From the NCBI GenBank assembly GCA_001414345.1, contig LLCB01000001.1:248001-312000 (forward strand): a stretch of 64,000 bases of DNA, in the 5' to 3' direction. Shown one piece after another: positions 37,102 to 47,798 of the stretch. Source of the stretch: Hymenoscyphus infarciens (Eukaryota; Ascomycota; Leotiomycetes; Helotiales; Helotiaceae). The notes beneath the pieces are model-generated. The model did no database searches. It worked only from the letters and a program-made list of their open reading frames with translations, and was not told the DNA's origin. The translations under genes and the position numbers were made by a program. Numbering within the stretch: the stretch's first letter is position 1; the number at the start of each line of letters is the position of its first letter.

Positions 37102-38658
37102 ATGGACGACTTCAACAGCGAAACTGATAGTGACTACACGAGTTACTGGCGAGACTGGGTACGTTGAGACTTTTTCATATAAACTTTGTGCGCCCAACGC
37201 GCCTGCTCATAGAGACGATCTGGCACAACCTCAGAAGGACCGGAGGATGAGTGCGACCCAACGCAGGAGCATTCCAAGGTTGTCACGAGATATATCGACC
37301 TTGCAGATCTTGCAGCGCGCCGACACGATCATCCCCACCTCATTGCGCCCTTGGAAGTCGAAGTCGAAGTCGAGAGAAGACCCAACCCATCACCCATAGG
37401 GGGAGTGGTAATGCTGGCAGGTCGATATAAAAAACGTCGGGTAGTACCTCAGAGACACCAGACACGCATACACCCTCTTCGGCAGAGTCTACACCGGAGT
37501 CTCACAAGCAGTAAGGATGCCCAACCTCAAGGGCAGGCTTCGGTACCTTCCAAAACCCCTCACCCAGTCGGCTCTTCACCCCATGGAGGGGCAACAACTG
37601 CATTCGAATCCTCAGATGACTTTGAGCCCCGTGCCAGTCATCTGTCGAAATATGAATTTCAATATCACTGGCGGAAGTTGATTGATTTCCCCTATCTTCA
37701 ACCAGTCGATTCGTCTATACCAACATTCGGTTCTTTGGTGCTAGAACCGATCACAGTATCCAACAAAATCATGCCAATAGGATTTTCTTGGGCCTCGGAC
37801 TTTGGTGGCCGCGTATATTTCCTTCTTGTTTGTTTGGAGACTTGAGACATGCTAACAATTCATCCTTCAGTTTATTTCCTCTCGAGGCAACGAGTACTTT
37901 TGCGAAATCGACGAGGATTATCTCACGGACAGATTCAACCTTACCGGCTTGAACACGGAGGTTCAATACTATCAATATGCATTGGATCTAGTCACGGATG
38001 TCTTTGACTTGGACTGTGATGATGATATGCGGGAGACGATCGAGAAGTCAGCGCGGCATTTATACGGACTGGTTCATGCCAGATACATCGTTACAACAAG
38101 AGGGTTGGCAAAGATGGTATGTTTACACTCTTATCGGAAAATGGTCTTGGGACTAATGGAGCATGGCAGCTCGAGAAGTACAAAAAGGCAGATTTTGGCA
38201 AATGTCCTCGAGTCATGTGCAAATCCCATCCCTTATTGCCCATGGGACAATCCGACAATCCAAACGTGAAGGCCGTGAAGTTATACTGTGCAAGGTGTGA
38301 GGATATCTACAACCCAAAATCGTCTCGCCATTCCGCCATAGACGGGGCCTACTTTGGCACTTCTTTCCACAACATCATATTCCAAGTCTACCCGGCACTC
38401 ATCCCCTCCAAAAGCTACGAGAGATATTCCCCTAGGATATATGGTTTCAAAGTTCATGCACCAGCGACCTTGATACGATGGCAACATGCGGAACGAGACG
38501 AGATGCGGAAACGACTGAGGAAGCTCGAAATCGAGAGTGGATTCAAAGACGACGAGGAAGATGTTGCAGATGATTCGGAGGAGGATGAAGAGGAAAATGA
38601 CATGGTTTTAGAAAATGGACAGGTCGTCGAGGCCGGCATGGTTGCTAATCAAGTCTGA
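37102..38658 (+). CDS. Casein kinase II regulatory (beta) subunit
   Basis: Regulatory subunit that dimerises through a zinc finger and docks two catalytic CK2 subunits; CK2 acts in growth, polarity and clock control. The canonical model has exons 37102-37158, 37871-38116 and 38170-38658, 263 residues. It starts with the acidic SETDSDYTSYWRDW segment and continues FISSRGNEYFCEIDEDYLTD, then CPRVMC and CARCEDIYNP as the zinc-binding pairs, and the C-terminal FGTSFHNIIFQVYP and PRIYGFK. The tail is acidic. Odd point: intron 1 would be 712 bp, more than ten times the local norm, and holds an open, splice-compatible 600-nt cassette (37213-37812). Including it would give a 463-residue isoform with 200 residues inserted before FISSRGNEY. 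Confidence 0.92.
37213..37812 (+). other. Candidate 200-codon cassette exon inside CK2 beta intron 1
   Basis: Preceded by TCATAG and followed by the donor GTATAT; both flanking introns would then be 54 and 58 bp, exactly the local size, and the second has a TGCTAAC branch point. The stretch is stop-free in the frame of both neighbouring exons and is phase 0 at each edge. The encoded peptide has a basic low-complexity middle and a more globular end (KYEFQYHWRKLIDFPYLQP). No domain was recognised. It may be an alternative exon, a constitutive insertion, or chance. Confidence 0.5.
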
Positions 38659-39925
38659 GCGCGGTAATGTCAAGTAAAATTATTCTTTGGACCGTGTTTG
38701 GAGATGGACGACGTTTTATTTTCTTGATGAGCGATTATAGGGAAATGGACGGGGTGGGTTAGATGGATTGATTGATGACAATTAAGGGTGGATGGATGGA
38801 TGGATGGTATAATGCACTGCTTGGCGTTGGGAAACGGTCATCTGGCGTAAACGCTTTTTATCTCTTTCCTCGTTCGCTGGACTGAGGTCAGGTCGGCTTC
38901 GCATAGAAAGAAAGTATTGGTCCTTATTTTTACTGTGATATTAGTTCTCTGTTTTTGAAGTGATGTGATGTTGTTGTTTTTTTGGTAAATTGTTATTCTT
39001 TGGACGGTGGTGTATTTGAGTAACCAAATAAGCAATGTCTCTTTTACTCTAGAGACCTGAAAACATTTGGGCGTTACTCTGTATATTGAAAGTGATAACG
39101 CCTTGTCCTACTGACAAGTACATTTTCCAAAGTCTCTTCGATGTTTCCATTGAAACCCTTTTACACTAACATTTCTACTATTCGAACCTCCCTTTCCTAA
39201 TTTCCTCTCACTTGCGGAGTGTAAAACAGCAAGCGCTGTGAATTATAATTATAAAGGACAGGTGAAATAAATAACCATTTCTTACTCGGTTGGCAAACTT
39301 CGCTTGGCCAACAGACTCTTCAACACATTGACGGGCCTGCAAAAATCTTTGTTGTTGCTTTGTTTCTCGGAGCAATTTGGAGGTAAGCTACAAATAAAAG
39401 TAAGCTACAAAGAGCCGAATCGTTTTTTGGGACCAGCGGTGGGTTACCTACTATAGGTGATAGCTGGGGGGGTAGGGAGGATTGGAGAGTATATATGCTA
39501 TTTGCTATATGCTATTTGTAGGTTACCCGTCGTTTTGTCTGGTGCGATGACTATTCCCTCACCGACGAGAAGAAGAGGGAGAATGACTGGAAGAGTTTGG
39601 GGAGTTGAGGAGTTGAGGGGTCAAGTGTGTAGTATATTGAAAGGTGGTGAGCATGAGGCTAACTGTTTGATTTACTCGCCACCGGTCTTTTAGTCTCTAA
39701 ACTCGTTTGGCTCACTTGCTTATTCTTTAGCTTAGGGTACGGATTCACTTTTTCAAGGTAGACAAAGGAAAGCGTTTTCGTGTCGGTGGTGTTGAAAGTC
39801 TTAAAGAGCACCGCGTACGAAGAAGCATGTATAACAATTCAGAGCCGACTTGGCGGCGTTAGTACCGGTGGCATATCATATCGGGAAGTTTGCGCGGATA
39901 AATGTATCAGAATAAGGTGACCCGA

Positions 39926-39969
<44 letters not shown>

Positions 39970-41002
39970 TATCGCTCGATACGGCCCCCAAGTCTGCTTC
40001 AGAGAGAGCGTGGAGCGATACAACGTTCGGTTTTCAATACGAAATGTCTAGTAAGAGTCTCTATCACCATTCTTCTTACCTGAGAAAAAACAGACTCTTG
40101 AAAAGTGTAAAATCATCAGAGGAAATAGAGGAGTTTGAATTTACGAGATGAATTCACTGGGTGGAGGTTCCTTGTTTCGACTCTACTCTACTCCACTAGC
40201 TCTATTACCTAGGTAGTTCAGTTTCCCTATCCTACCTAGACGCTTGCGGCTTTGGACTAACATGATTTTAAATTTTAAGGCGTACGAAAATCAGAAATCT
40301 TTTAGCAGAAGTGACGGGCAGGGGATTATATAAGTTACATGAATACTCGCTAGCGTAGTTACTAGGGGTATCCTAGAGTAGAAATAGTCGGCTCAGACTA
40401 TACTCAGTAAATTGAAGGATTTCCCACCATTTCAATCTCTCAACGGAAATCTTAGGAGAGAATACAGTACAGTACTGATAATAAATTCTGCCGTCACATT
40501 AAGTTTAGATATGTGGCAGGGGGGAACGAGTTTGTTATATTGGGTTCAAGTATGGGGGGTGTTTGAAAGAGGGCTGGGGGTTGGGAGAGAAGAGGTGAGG
40601 GAAGTATATGAATACTGTACTTTATCTTGAATGAAAAATGAAAAATGGGGAATTTTGAAATTTTTATTTTTTCGGTTTCTGAGTTTCTTGGAAATTATTT
40701 TATTATGAATGCGTTTCTTAATTCAGTCATTGCCTATTTAGCGGTTTTTGAGGCTTCTGGTGTTGAAATCCTTTTCTCTAGTTCTAGTTCTAGTTCTCTT
40801 TCCTTTTGGTATCTTGTTGTGTGGGGAGCTCCTTGTTGAAGGGAAGGGTGTGCTGTTGGTTCGCTGAGTATTAAGCTGGAAAGATAAGATAAGATCTATG
40901 GGCCTATGGCGATCGGTATTTGGGGAGAGTCAAGTGGCCGGTTGATGGGGAAAGGACGAACGACAGGAGGATCAGGCCTTAACTGTGGGCTGGGAAGTGT
41001 AA
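38659..41002. other. Gene-free stretch with simple repeats
   Basis: Includes a GGAT run near 38790-38810 and a 40-nt AT run at 39928-39967. From about 40620 the sequence is T-rich. Frames here lack domains or splice continuity. No RNA gene seen. Confidence 0.5.
39928..39967. repeat. AT dinucleotide microsatellite, 20 units
   Basis: Uninterrupted AT repeat of 40 nt, a likely length-variable locus between isolates. Confidence 0.95.
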
Positions 41003-41743
41003 TTAGCAAAGATGGAAGGCGAGAGGATAGATGAGCATACATCGACGATGTCCACTTCCTCTAGAATGATGTCTTGTGGATTGACTTGGGTGATACCCCT
41101 CTGATGTATCCGCGTAATATCCACCTTGACCTTGATTCGAACCTTGGACATAGGAGTTGTCTGAATATTCCACTGACGGTCCTCTCCTCACCAGATCCCT
41201 TTGAGACTCGGCGGCGATAGAGCCACGGATTTGACTTCGATGATGGGGTGAGACGAAGGATTGTGGGAGGGGTCCGGCGTAGACAAGACGTTGGTATTGC
41301 TCTCGTAAGACGGAAATAGTCGTTGTCCTCGTGCTTTCAGAGATGGAAATTATGTAGGCGAGACTTGGTACGGTGGTGCAATTTCGATAACTCGACTCCG
41401 TTGCTAGGATGTCGGTGACTTGTTGGAGTTGCGAGAGACATTGGGCGAGTTGAGAACGTGCTGTTGCTATTAAGAGGTTGTGTTAGTGGAGTTTAAATTC
41501 AGAAGAGTAAGTAAGGGGTTTACCATCGCCAGAAGAGAATCTTGCACCTATTCTTGAGACGTTGTCATCGTATTCGTATTGGATTTCGGAACCGCCTGCT
41601 ATGAGTGACTGGTCGAGTTGTTGATTTTGAGGGCTCTCATAGCGTTCTCGGGTTTCTGAGAGCCAGATTTGGAAGGATACTGCGGACTTGTTGTAGGCTA
41701 CTATTATTGCTGTTACGGCTGCGAGGAGTTCTAGGCTAGACAT
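41003..41743 (-). CDS. Small orphan protein with an N-terminal helix like fungal NLR-associated domains
   Basis: Two exons, 41743-41524 and 41466-41003, joined across a 57-bp intron with an ACTAAC branch point, give 227 residues. The first in-frame ATG is at 41743. The N-terminus MSSLELLAAVTAIIVAYNKS is a short hydrophobic helix followed by an amphipathic, Gln-rich helical stretch (ARSQLAQCLSQLQQVTDIL), an arrangement that resembles the N-terminal domains found on fungal STAND/NLR-type and ankyrin proteins. No nucleotide-binding domain or repeat domain follows: the C-terminal third is Ser/Gly/His-rich and looks disordered. The resemblance is by pattern only, and the 3' end could include a further intron. 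Function unknown. Confidence 0.6.
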
Positions 41744-43330
41744 TTTCGCTAAATAGAAGGACGAGGCAAGAAGAAGTAGAGATAACTTGAAATTCCTCCT
41801 TTTTGAAACGATACATGACCGTCTACTTATCAACCCTCAACAAGTCCGTCCAAGCATATAGTAGCAACCACATATACAGAAACAAGTGAACCACCAACTA
41901 CCTCACTAGTCCACCGGCGGATATGCCACGATAGAAAGATTCACTTTTCGACCCCAAACACTTGCGAAAAATTGGTTACGAGAAAGCTATATTTCCCAAA
42001 GTGAAGACAGGAAGTCACGACGGTGCTGATCATGTCTTAGATGGGTGGTAACGGCCGTTGAGCCCCCAAATGTTTTATTGAAAATTGGGGAGAAGGGGAT
42101 TAGCACAGCCTTGCTGATGGGGACAGCTGAATGGATGAGGAATATCATTGGTCACTAGACCGGTTTTTGGTGCAGAATTGTGAGATTTGTGAGATTTTTG
42201 TTTGGAAGGATTGGGTGTTGATATGGGTGTTACTGTACGATGGGTTTAGTTTAAGTTGTTGACCGCTTGGGTGGTTTGGGTAGGTGGGTTTGAAGTGTGA
42301 ATATGGAGTCGGAGAGCTGGAGAAAGGAAAGGTACGGATGATTGCCTGAGGCTAGAAAAGGCTGTGCTAATTCAAAATAGCATTGTAGAGTACCTAGGTC
42401 GGGTAGGACTGGTGACAGTTGACACATGATTGTTTTCGTTGAGAGTTTCCGTAGAAAGATTTCGGTATACTCGTACGTATGACGAAGTGGAATATAATTT
42501 GAGTTTGCAGGTGGAGTTATACGACAAATCTATAGGCCTAGGGAGGCCCTGTCCTGTCTACGGACAAAACGTCTGTTTTTGCACTCCACACACGCGGTGC
42601 TGAAAGGCGAGTTCTATACTCTACACAAATCAGAAAATTATATAGAATATACCTATAGAATATACCTATAGACTTAAAATTAGCTTATTCTTAAATAGAC
42701 CAGTTCTTAAACGTTTTAACCGCGTTGTTGTTGTACTACTAGTCTCTTTTTAAAATACGTGAAAAAAGCCCGATCTGGGAGGAGGGAAATCCGGACTTTT
42801 TTCCCGCCCCAGTAGAGTCTAAAGACCATAGTGACCACTAAGAGGCTCCCTTTTTACAGGCAGCTGTCATGGACTTCCCTTCCCCCCAGCACAACCTTAT
42901 CCGTAAGCGATGATCTCAACCTTCCCTGCCAGTGATCACACTCGTATTTCCAACTTTGAATGCAAACACCAACCTCGCATTACTAATTTCACTTCACTTT
43001 TCATACTTTCTCTCTTTCTCCCTTTCTCCCTTTCTCCCTTTCTCCCTTTCTCCCTTTCTTCCATTTCCGCCACAGCATAGCATACCCACCATATATTCCT
43101 CGATAATTGCATTCCTACAAACATTTGCGTTGCCTTTGCTGGACCACATTCGCAGCCTTCCACATTTGCCGTTGCTTTGCCTCGTGCCTTCAACTCAGCC
43201 GTGCCCCTCTTTTCCAAAGAAAGCTCTCCCTCCACCGCAATCGCAATCGCAATCGCAATCGCAATCGCAAAGCTTCCCGCAAACAAATCAACACTCCATT
43301 CACACTTGAGATCCAAGCACATGGTTCGCC
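41744..43330. other. Divergent upstream region of the small orphan and the UBTD gene
   Basis: Two simple repeats lie close to the UBTD start: CCTTTCT units at about 43013-43060 and GCAATC units at 43237-43269. A 13-bp direct repeat (ATAGAATATACCT) occurs near 42644-42670. No gene supported. Confidence 0.5.
43237..43269. repeat. GCAATC hexanucleotide repeat in the UBTD 5' leader
   Basis: About five and a half perfect copies, ending 61 bp before the start codon, so probably transcribed as part of the 5' leader. Confidence 0.9.
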
Positions 43331-44305
43331 ATGGTAAGTCCTCCACTCCCCATTTGCCTAGACCGGAGAATCTAACATCTAAAAAAGGGCTGTTGTACTT
43401 CCCGCGAATCCTCCAACTCGCCCTACCCTCCTGAACCCAACTCCTCCTCTCGCGGCATAACCTCCTCGCAGCCCCAATCGCAATCCGCCCTCCCGCGACC
43501 CTCCACCCACGGCTCAAACCACAGCAACCACCACTCCCAACATCACCATTCCCAGTCTCTCTCCGCCCATATAAACCGCCCCCTCAAACTCCATGTCTGG
43601 ACCTGCAAAACACGCCTCTGGACCCGCGCCGACTTGGACCGGGAGAGAATCGATTTCTTCGACACCAGAGTGAGTGGACGACCCGAGATATGGCAGACAC
43701 TACGCGCAGCACTGGAAATCATACACTCGAGTGATGAGCCGGATGATGAAGATGGGATGACAACCGCACAGTTGATTCTTGATGCGGCGGGGATTACGCT
43801 GCCGACGGGCGATTTGGCAGAGGGGGCTTATGATGGGTTTGGAGGCTTTTATCCTATGCCTGAGCATATCGTCGCTGACCCGACGAATATGGCCCATTCG
43901 CCGCCGCCTATAACGCAGGATGATGGGGATAAGGGGACGGAGAGCGAGGAGGTTGACGAGGAGGAGGTGTTACGGAGGAGGGAGGAGAAGGGAAAGGCGG
44001 TTGTGAATGATAGGGATCTTATTCGTGTGACGGCGAGATTGAGTGACGGGGCGGGACAGGATATCGTTGTGAGTGTGGGGAAAGAGGTTAGTGTGAGGTT
44101 GCTTGCTCGGAGGATACTTGAGGAAGCGGGGGTAAGTTTTCTCTTGAAAATTGCGAGATGGATCGTACTGATAATATTTACCCAGCTCTCACATCCGAAA
44201 TCGATACGAATCGCATACATGGGCAAAATCCTCAAGGAAAACCAATCCCTCACAGCCCAAGGATGGAACGACGAGCACATTATCAATGCCCTAGTTTTTG
44301 GCTAG
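43331..44305 (+). CDS. UBTD-type ubiquitin domain-containing protein
   Basis: Homologue of animal UBTD1/UBTD2, proteins that bind ubiquitin-conjugating enzymes. Three coding exons, 43331-43333, 43388-44131 and 44186-44305, give 288 residues. The first exon contributes only the ATG; splicing makes MGCCTSRES, a Gly2 myristoylation site followed by two Cys that could be palmitoylated, matching the MGNC start of the animal proteins. Starting at the upstream ATG (43321) would put exon 2 out of frame. The DC-UbP/UBTD N-terminal domain spans about residues 60-165 (LWTRADLDRERIDFFDTR, GRPEIWQTLRAALE, AQLILDAAGITLPTG). The C-terminal ubiquitin-like domain covers about 212-288 and ends in LVFG rather than a processed diglycine. 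Confidence 0.9.
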
Positions 44306-45400
44306 TGACCAAGGATTGAAAATGAAGATGGAGAAATGTGTGGATGGGGATGTACATACAGCGGGAACGGGCTCTCATATATTTACCCCGGATTTTCCTG
44401 AGCCAGTCAGGATGGGATGCTTTTCTCGATTCGGAGCTTGGGGGATATTGAGGGAATTGGCTATACCCCGGCGTTCTTCTTTTTTGTGTATCTATCCCCT
44501 TTGGAATACCATTCTTCTGGGTAGTTCTCTTATTTCTCCCCCCCTCGAGCGATTTAGCGTGTTTAGCATACATAGTCCTTCCCTGCTAACTTGAATGTCT
44601 AATACTTTATCACTATCCCTCCTTAAAAGGGGCAGCTTCCCTGGTTACCGGACGGCATTTATGTTTGAGTACAGTGACTAGGAAGGTTTTATGGTTTGTT
44701 TTTTAATTTGGCATGTGTTTTCTTTTACATTTAGAAAGCTGGTCAAGGACTTTAGACTTTCCTTTCCAGGGCTTTCTGAGCCACCTTCTCAGACTATGTT
44801 ACATACAATTGTCCTATTGATATATTCTTGTTTCCAACGTGTCACTTATGATGTTTTTGGGGGGGGGGGATGTGGAGGAGTGATTCCAAAGCTTTGTGAT
44901 TCAAGTAGCTATATATACTCTCACAACTACACTCTCCATCCATCCTATGTCTGGTACCCTCGTCCCTCGATATAACCTCCTCGTCCTACAGTACATCGCG
45001 ATCGTTCTTTGGGAAGGTCCGGTCCTACCTAGGAGGGTGAGGATATGTCCCTCACTTTGCAAATTGTCTGCTGTTGCGTTGGTGTCCACCTTCTTATTTT
45101 CCTTCCGGTATTCGGCAAAGGCTTTTCCTTTTTTGGACCCTCTCCGAGTTGTTTGCTCTTGTTGTTCTCTGGTGGGCTTGTGAGAGGTGTGGCAGCGTTG
45201 ATGGGTTCAAATGGGATTATGGGATTCTTTTCTTCCCTTCCCACTTGGTTGGTGGTATCCGCATCCTTGAACGCGCTTTCCTGTCTTGATCATCTTGATG
45301 CTCTGGACGGATGCGCTTGTCATGAGATGAGGGTGACCAGGCCTTCCTTGTCGTTGGTAGTCAGGTCGGGTGCCTAGGTTCAAGCTTGGTCTTAAGCTTG
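44306..45400. other. Intergenic region downstream of the UBTD gene
   Basis: 3' flank of the UBTD gene, a G run of about 10 near 44861-44870 and no supportable gene. From here on the sequence passes into the repeat-bearing accessory block. Confidence 0.45.
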
Positions 45401-45512
45401 TGTGTCGTTCGTCGGACAGAAAGAGCTGGCGAGAGAGGGGTGGGTAGCATTTGGAGCTGTGCGCATTCCTGGTTGGTACATACATCGGATACTGGTGATG
45501 GGCTCTGGGGTC

Positions 45513-45612
45513 CCTGGGGTCGTGGGACTTGCGAAGATTGGAAATCGTCCTCGCGAGGTTCTTGAGCTACGCGCTTGGTGCTTCTTGACGGGTTCTACGT
45601 CTGTGGTACCAA
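45513..45612. repeat. Dispersed repeat, copy A
   Basis: Shares blocks such as GGGTCGTG, CGCGCT(T/C)GGTGCTTCTTGAC and GGTGGTACCAA-like sequence with copy B at 49298-49390, in the same orientation and order. The shared blocks encode the VEPVKKHQAR / VEFVKKHRAR peptide on the minus strand. Confidence 0.65.
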
Positions 45613-45643
45613 TGTAATGGCGACCGACGGATGAGCACTTCAA

Positions 45644-46005
45644 GAGACTCCTTGTCGATTGCTAGACCGACTATCAGTCGCTTGATCCATTTGGTTTTCT
45701 TGTCTCGCCTGGTGAGGATGACTCTGTGCGGTAAAGTGCCGCAGTAGCTACTAGCATGTCCGCGGTATTGTCAAGGATTGGATCGATGGAATTTTGGGCG
45801 GACTTGACTGGAGACTTGAGGGACTCCTTGTCGATCGTATGACCAACTATCAGTAACTTGATCCATTTGGCTCTCTCATCTCACCTTGTGAAAATGACTT
45901 TGTGCGGCAAAGTGCGGCACCAGATACTAACATGTCCTCGATGCTAGCTGTATTTTCCAGGAAGGGATCGATGGTGTTGTGGACAGGCTTGACTGGAGAC
46001 TCAAG
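45644..46005. repeat. Diverged tandem duplication, unit about 180 bp
   Basis: Unit 1 (about 45644-45819) and unit 2 (about 45820-46005) align along their whole length: both begin with ACTCCTTGTCGAT, contain ACTATCAGT, CTTGATCCATTTGG, TGTGCGG, AAAGTGC and ACATGTCC-like blocks, and end with CTTGACTGGAGACT. Divergence is about one base in five by eye. Confidence 0.8.
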
Positions 46006-46009
46006 CAGC

Positions 46010-46212
46010 GGAACTTATAAATTCGCGCTTTTGTGTGTCGGCCGGGACCGTCTCAGCCATAGATCTTTCAGGAATTTGGATCAATGACAAGGTTTGATGC
46101 TGCACCGTAGAAGCCCGAATGTTGGCTTTGTGGGGCGGGCGCCGTTTATCCGTCGTGGAGGGAATTCATAATTTCGCACTTTTGTGTGTCGGATGGGATC
46201 CTCTTAGTTGAA
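46010..46212. repeat. Pair of 50-bp direct repeats
   Basis: The segments 46010-46062 and 46161-46212 share TTCGC(G/A)CTTTTGTGTGTCGG and flanking bases in the same orientation, about 150 bp apart. Confidence 0.7.
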
Positions 46213-47092
46213 TGCTGGGGAAAGTAAAGTACATTCAACAAAGGTGCTGCGTCATCTGCAAGTGAGTGGAGGAAGAAGTGTTACTGCTTCAAGTTAGTCT
46301 TGACCATGTGGGAGAGGGAGGAAATTGAACTTACTCAGGAGATGAGAAGTTTCTTGAAGACCTTCACTTTTGATTTCCTCTTCGCTGTGCTGTGCTACAA
46401 CCCCTCTTCAGAAAACCGATGTGCTGGTGTCCAGTGTGATGATGGGTAAACCCCCTCGCAATGCAGATGTAGATGTAGATGCAGCCCCTTCTCCATGCGG
46501 ATGCAAGAAAATGGGAAGGGCTTCAGGTTCGGGTGTTCGGGTAGGGCTGTACCATTGAGTTCTGGTGGTTCTGGCGCACGTTGTTGAAATTGGCCTTGCG
46601 GAGTAGGAGGAGTTCGAGCTGACTTGTGCTTGCTTGGTGCATGGGCGCTCCAGCTTCTGTCATATCTGATTTTGATACCCTCTCCGAACTCAAGGTGTTT
46701 CTGTTATCACAGGAATCGTACTGGTTCGTAGTTATCACCCTAGTCGAGGCTCAAATGGAAGAATCAATAGGATCAATATATGGTATGTAAAACGTCTAAA
46801 GAGAGAAGAGAGCACGAGGCACTCGTGGCTATCTACAGGTTCCTCCACTAGCGCCAAGGGTCACGCGGTGCACCCCAACACCTATTTTGGAATTGAATTC
46901 TTCAGGACCACAATGGTGTGGGTTGGACTTGCAGCCGAGTTCTTTTCACGGCTGCTGATTCTCTTGGTTATCATCCAAAAGACTCGAGGAAGAAATTCAT
47001 TGAAAGTGGGCAAGGTTTCCAGGAATGAACGTCATCTTTAACAAAGTATCTGGAAGTTCGAAAGATGTATTGGCAAGCAATGAGAGTTCACA

Positions 47093-47737
47093 TCACTTCT
47101 CCAGGAGTTTCAGCATGGCATCGCCAGTCGTAAAGAAAGGAGAATACATATGAAGGCTAGAAACAAATGTACACGATGGGTCATTATCGTTCTCAGACTC
47201 ATCGGCGGCGGCAGAGTTGAGAGTTCCAGCGGAGACAGAGAGATCATCAACGAAGTTGGCGTCACCATAACGCTTCGTCTGTTCAACAGGGTCGCCGGTG
47301 CGCTTGGAAACGGCGGTCCTAGTCTTTGAAGCTGCTTTATTCAAAAGAAGACTTATTGCTGCCAGATCTCTTTGCGACTTGGTAGATGTCAGCGTCTGTT
47401 TGCTCTGCGGATTCTTGAAGACTCGCTTACCAGTCTTGGCTGCCTTGGCTTTGTTTGGGTTCTTCCAAACTTCGCGCTTTTGTTTGCCATGGCACTGCCA
47501 AAAAGATGTTTTCCGAGCAGTCTTTGGTTTCTCGGGGTTCAACCAGATTTTCATATTAATTTGTGTCAACGGACGAATCCCTTCACCAGCGGCTTTCTTT
47601 CCTAGGAGAGATACAACCATGTGATCTTCACTGAGCAACGCTTTCTTACTTTCGCAAGATGTTGGCAAGCAGCGGTGCCACTTGACCCTGGCATGAGTCT
47701 GTGTACCGCTCTCCCCATGGAAGTGCGATGTTTGCAC
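47093..47737 (-). CDS. Uncertain Lys-rich open frame, possible exon(s) of the 2EXR-like gene
   Basis: A stop-free minus-strand stretch with coding-like composition but no ATG start, so it would have to be reached by splicing. A plausible 48-bp intron (GTAAGA to CTCCTAG) lies inside it near 47602-47650. The sequence is Lys-rich with repeated FKNP/WKNP-type motifs (REVWKNPNK, KRVFKNPQSK, IWLNPEK). No domain recognised. It lies just downstream of the 2EXR-like frame and could be its continuation. Confidence 0.3.
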   Translation of the reverse strand: MQTSHFHGESGTQTHARVKWHRCLPTSCESKKALLSEDHMVVSLLGKKAAGEGIRPLTQINMKIWLNPEKPKTARKTSFWQCHGKQKREVWKNPNKAKAAKTGKRVFKNPQSKQTLTSTKSQRDLAAISLLLNKAASKTRTAVSKRTGDPVEQTKRYGDANFVDDLSVSAGTLNSAAADESENDNDPSCTFVSSLHMYSPFFTTGDAMLKLLEK

Positions 47738-47798
47738 GCCGGCACTCGTGCTGATTGTGCAGAAGCATCTACCTGGGCTTTCGGGAGTGACAGTTTGC

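Larger units (their letters stand above)
45401..47092 (-). pseudogene. Degenerate coding segments with tandem repeat units
   Basis: Minus-strand translation shows coding-like stretches interrupted by stops and frame changes. In the unit nearest the low end one frame reads GTLPHRVILTRRDKKTKWIK and on into IDKESL; the neighbouring unit reads LPHKVIFTR followed by a TGA where the first has CGA, then DERAKWIK. A second recurring block reads GTTDVEPVKKHQARSS (near 45570-45615) and recurs near 49330-49390. No complete gene could be assembled. Best seen as remnants of a duplicated, decayed gene; the ancestral function is not recognised. Confidence 0.4.

Noticed and set aside
43177..43434. Frames through the GCAATC repeat before the UBTD start
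   Set aside because: Translation of a microsatellite; out of frame with the UBTD exons.
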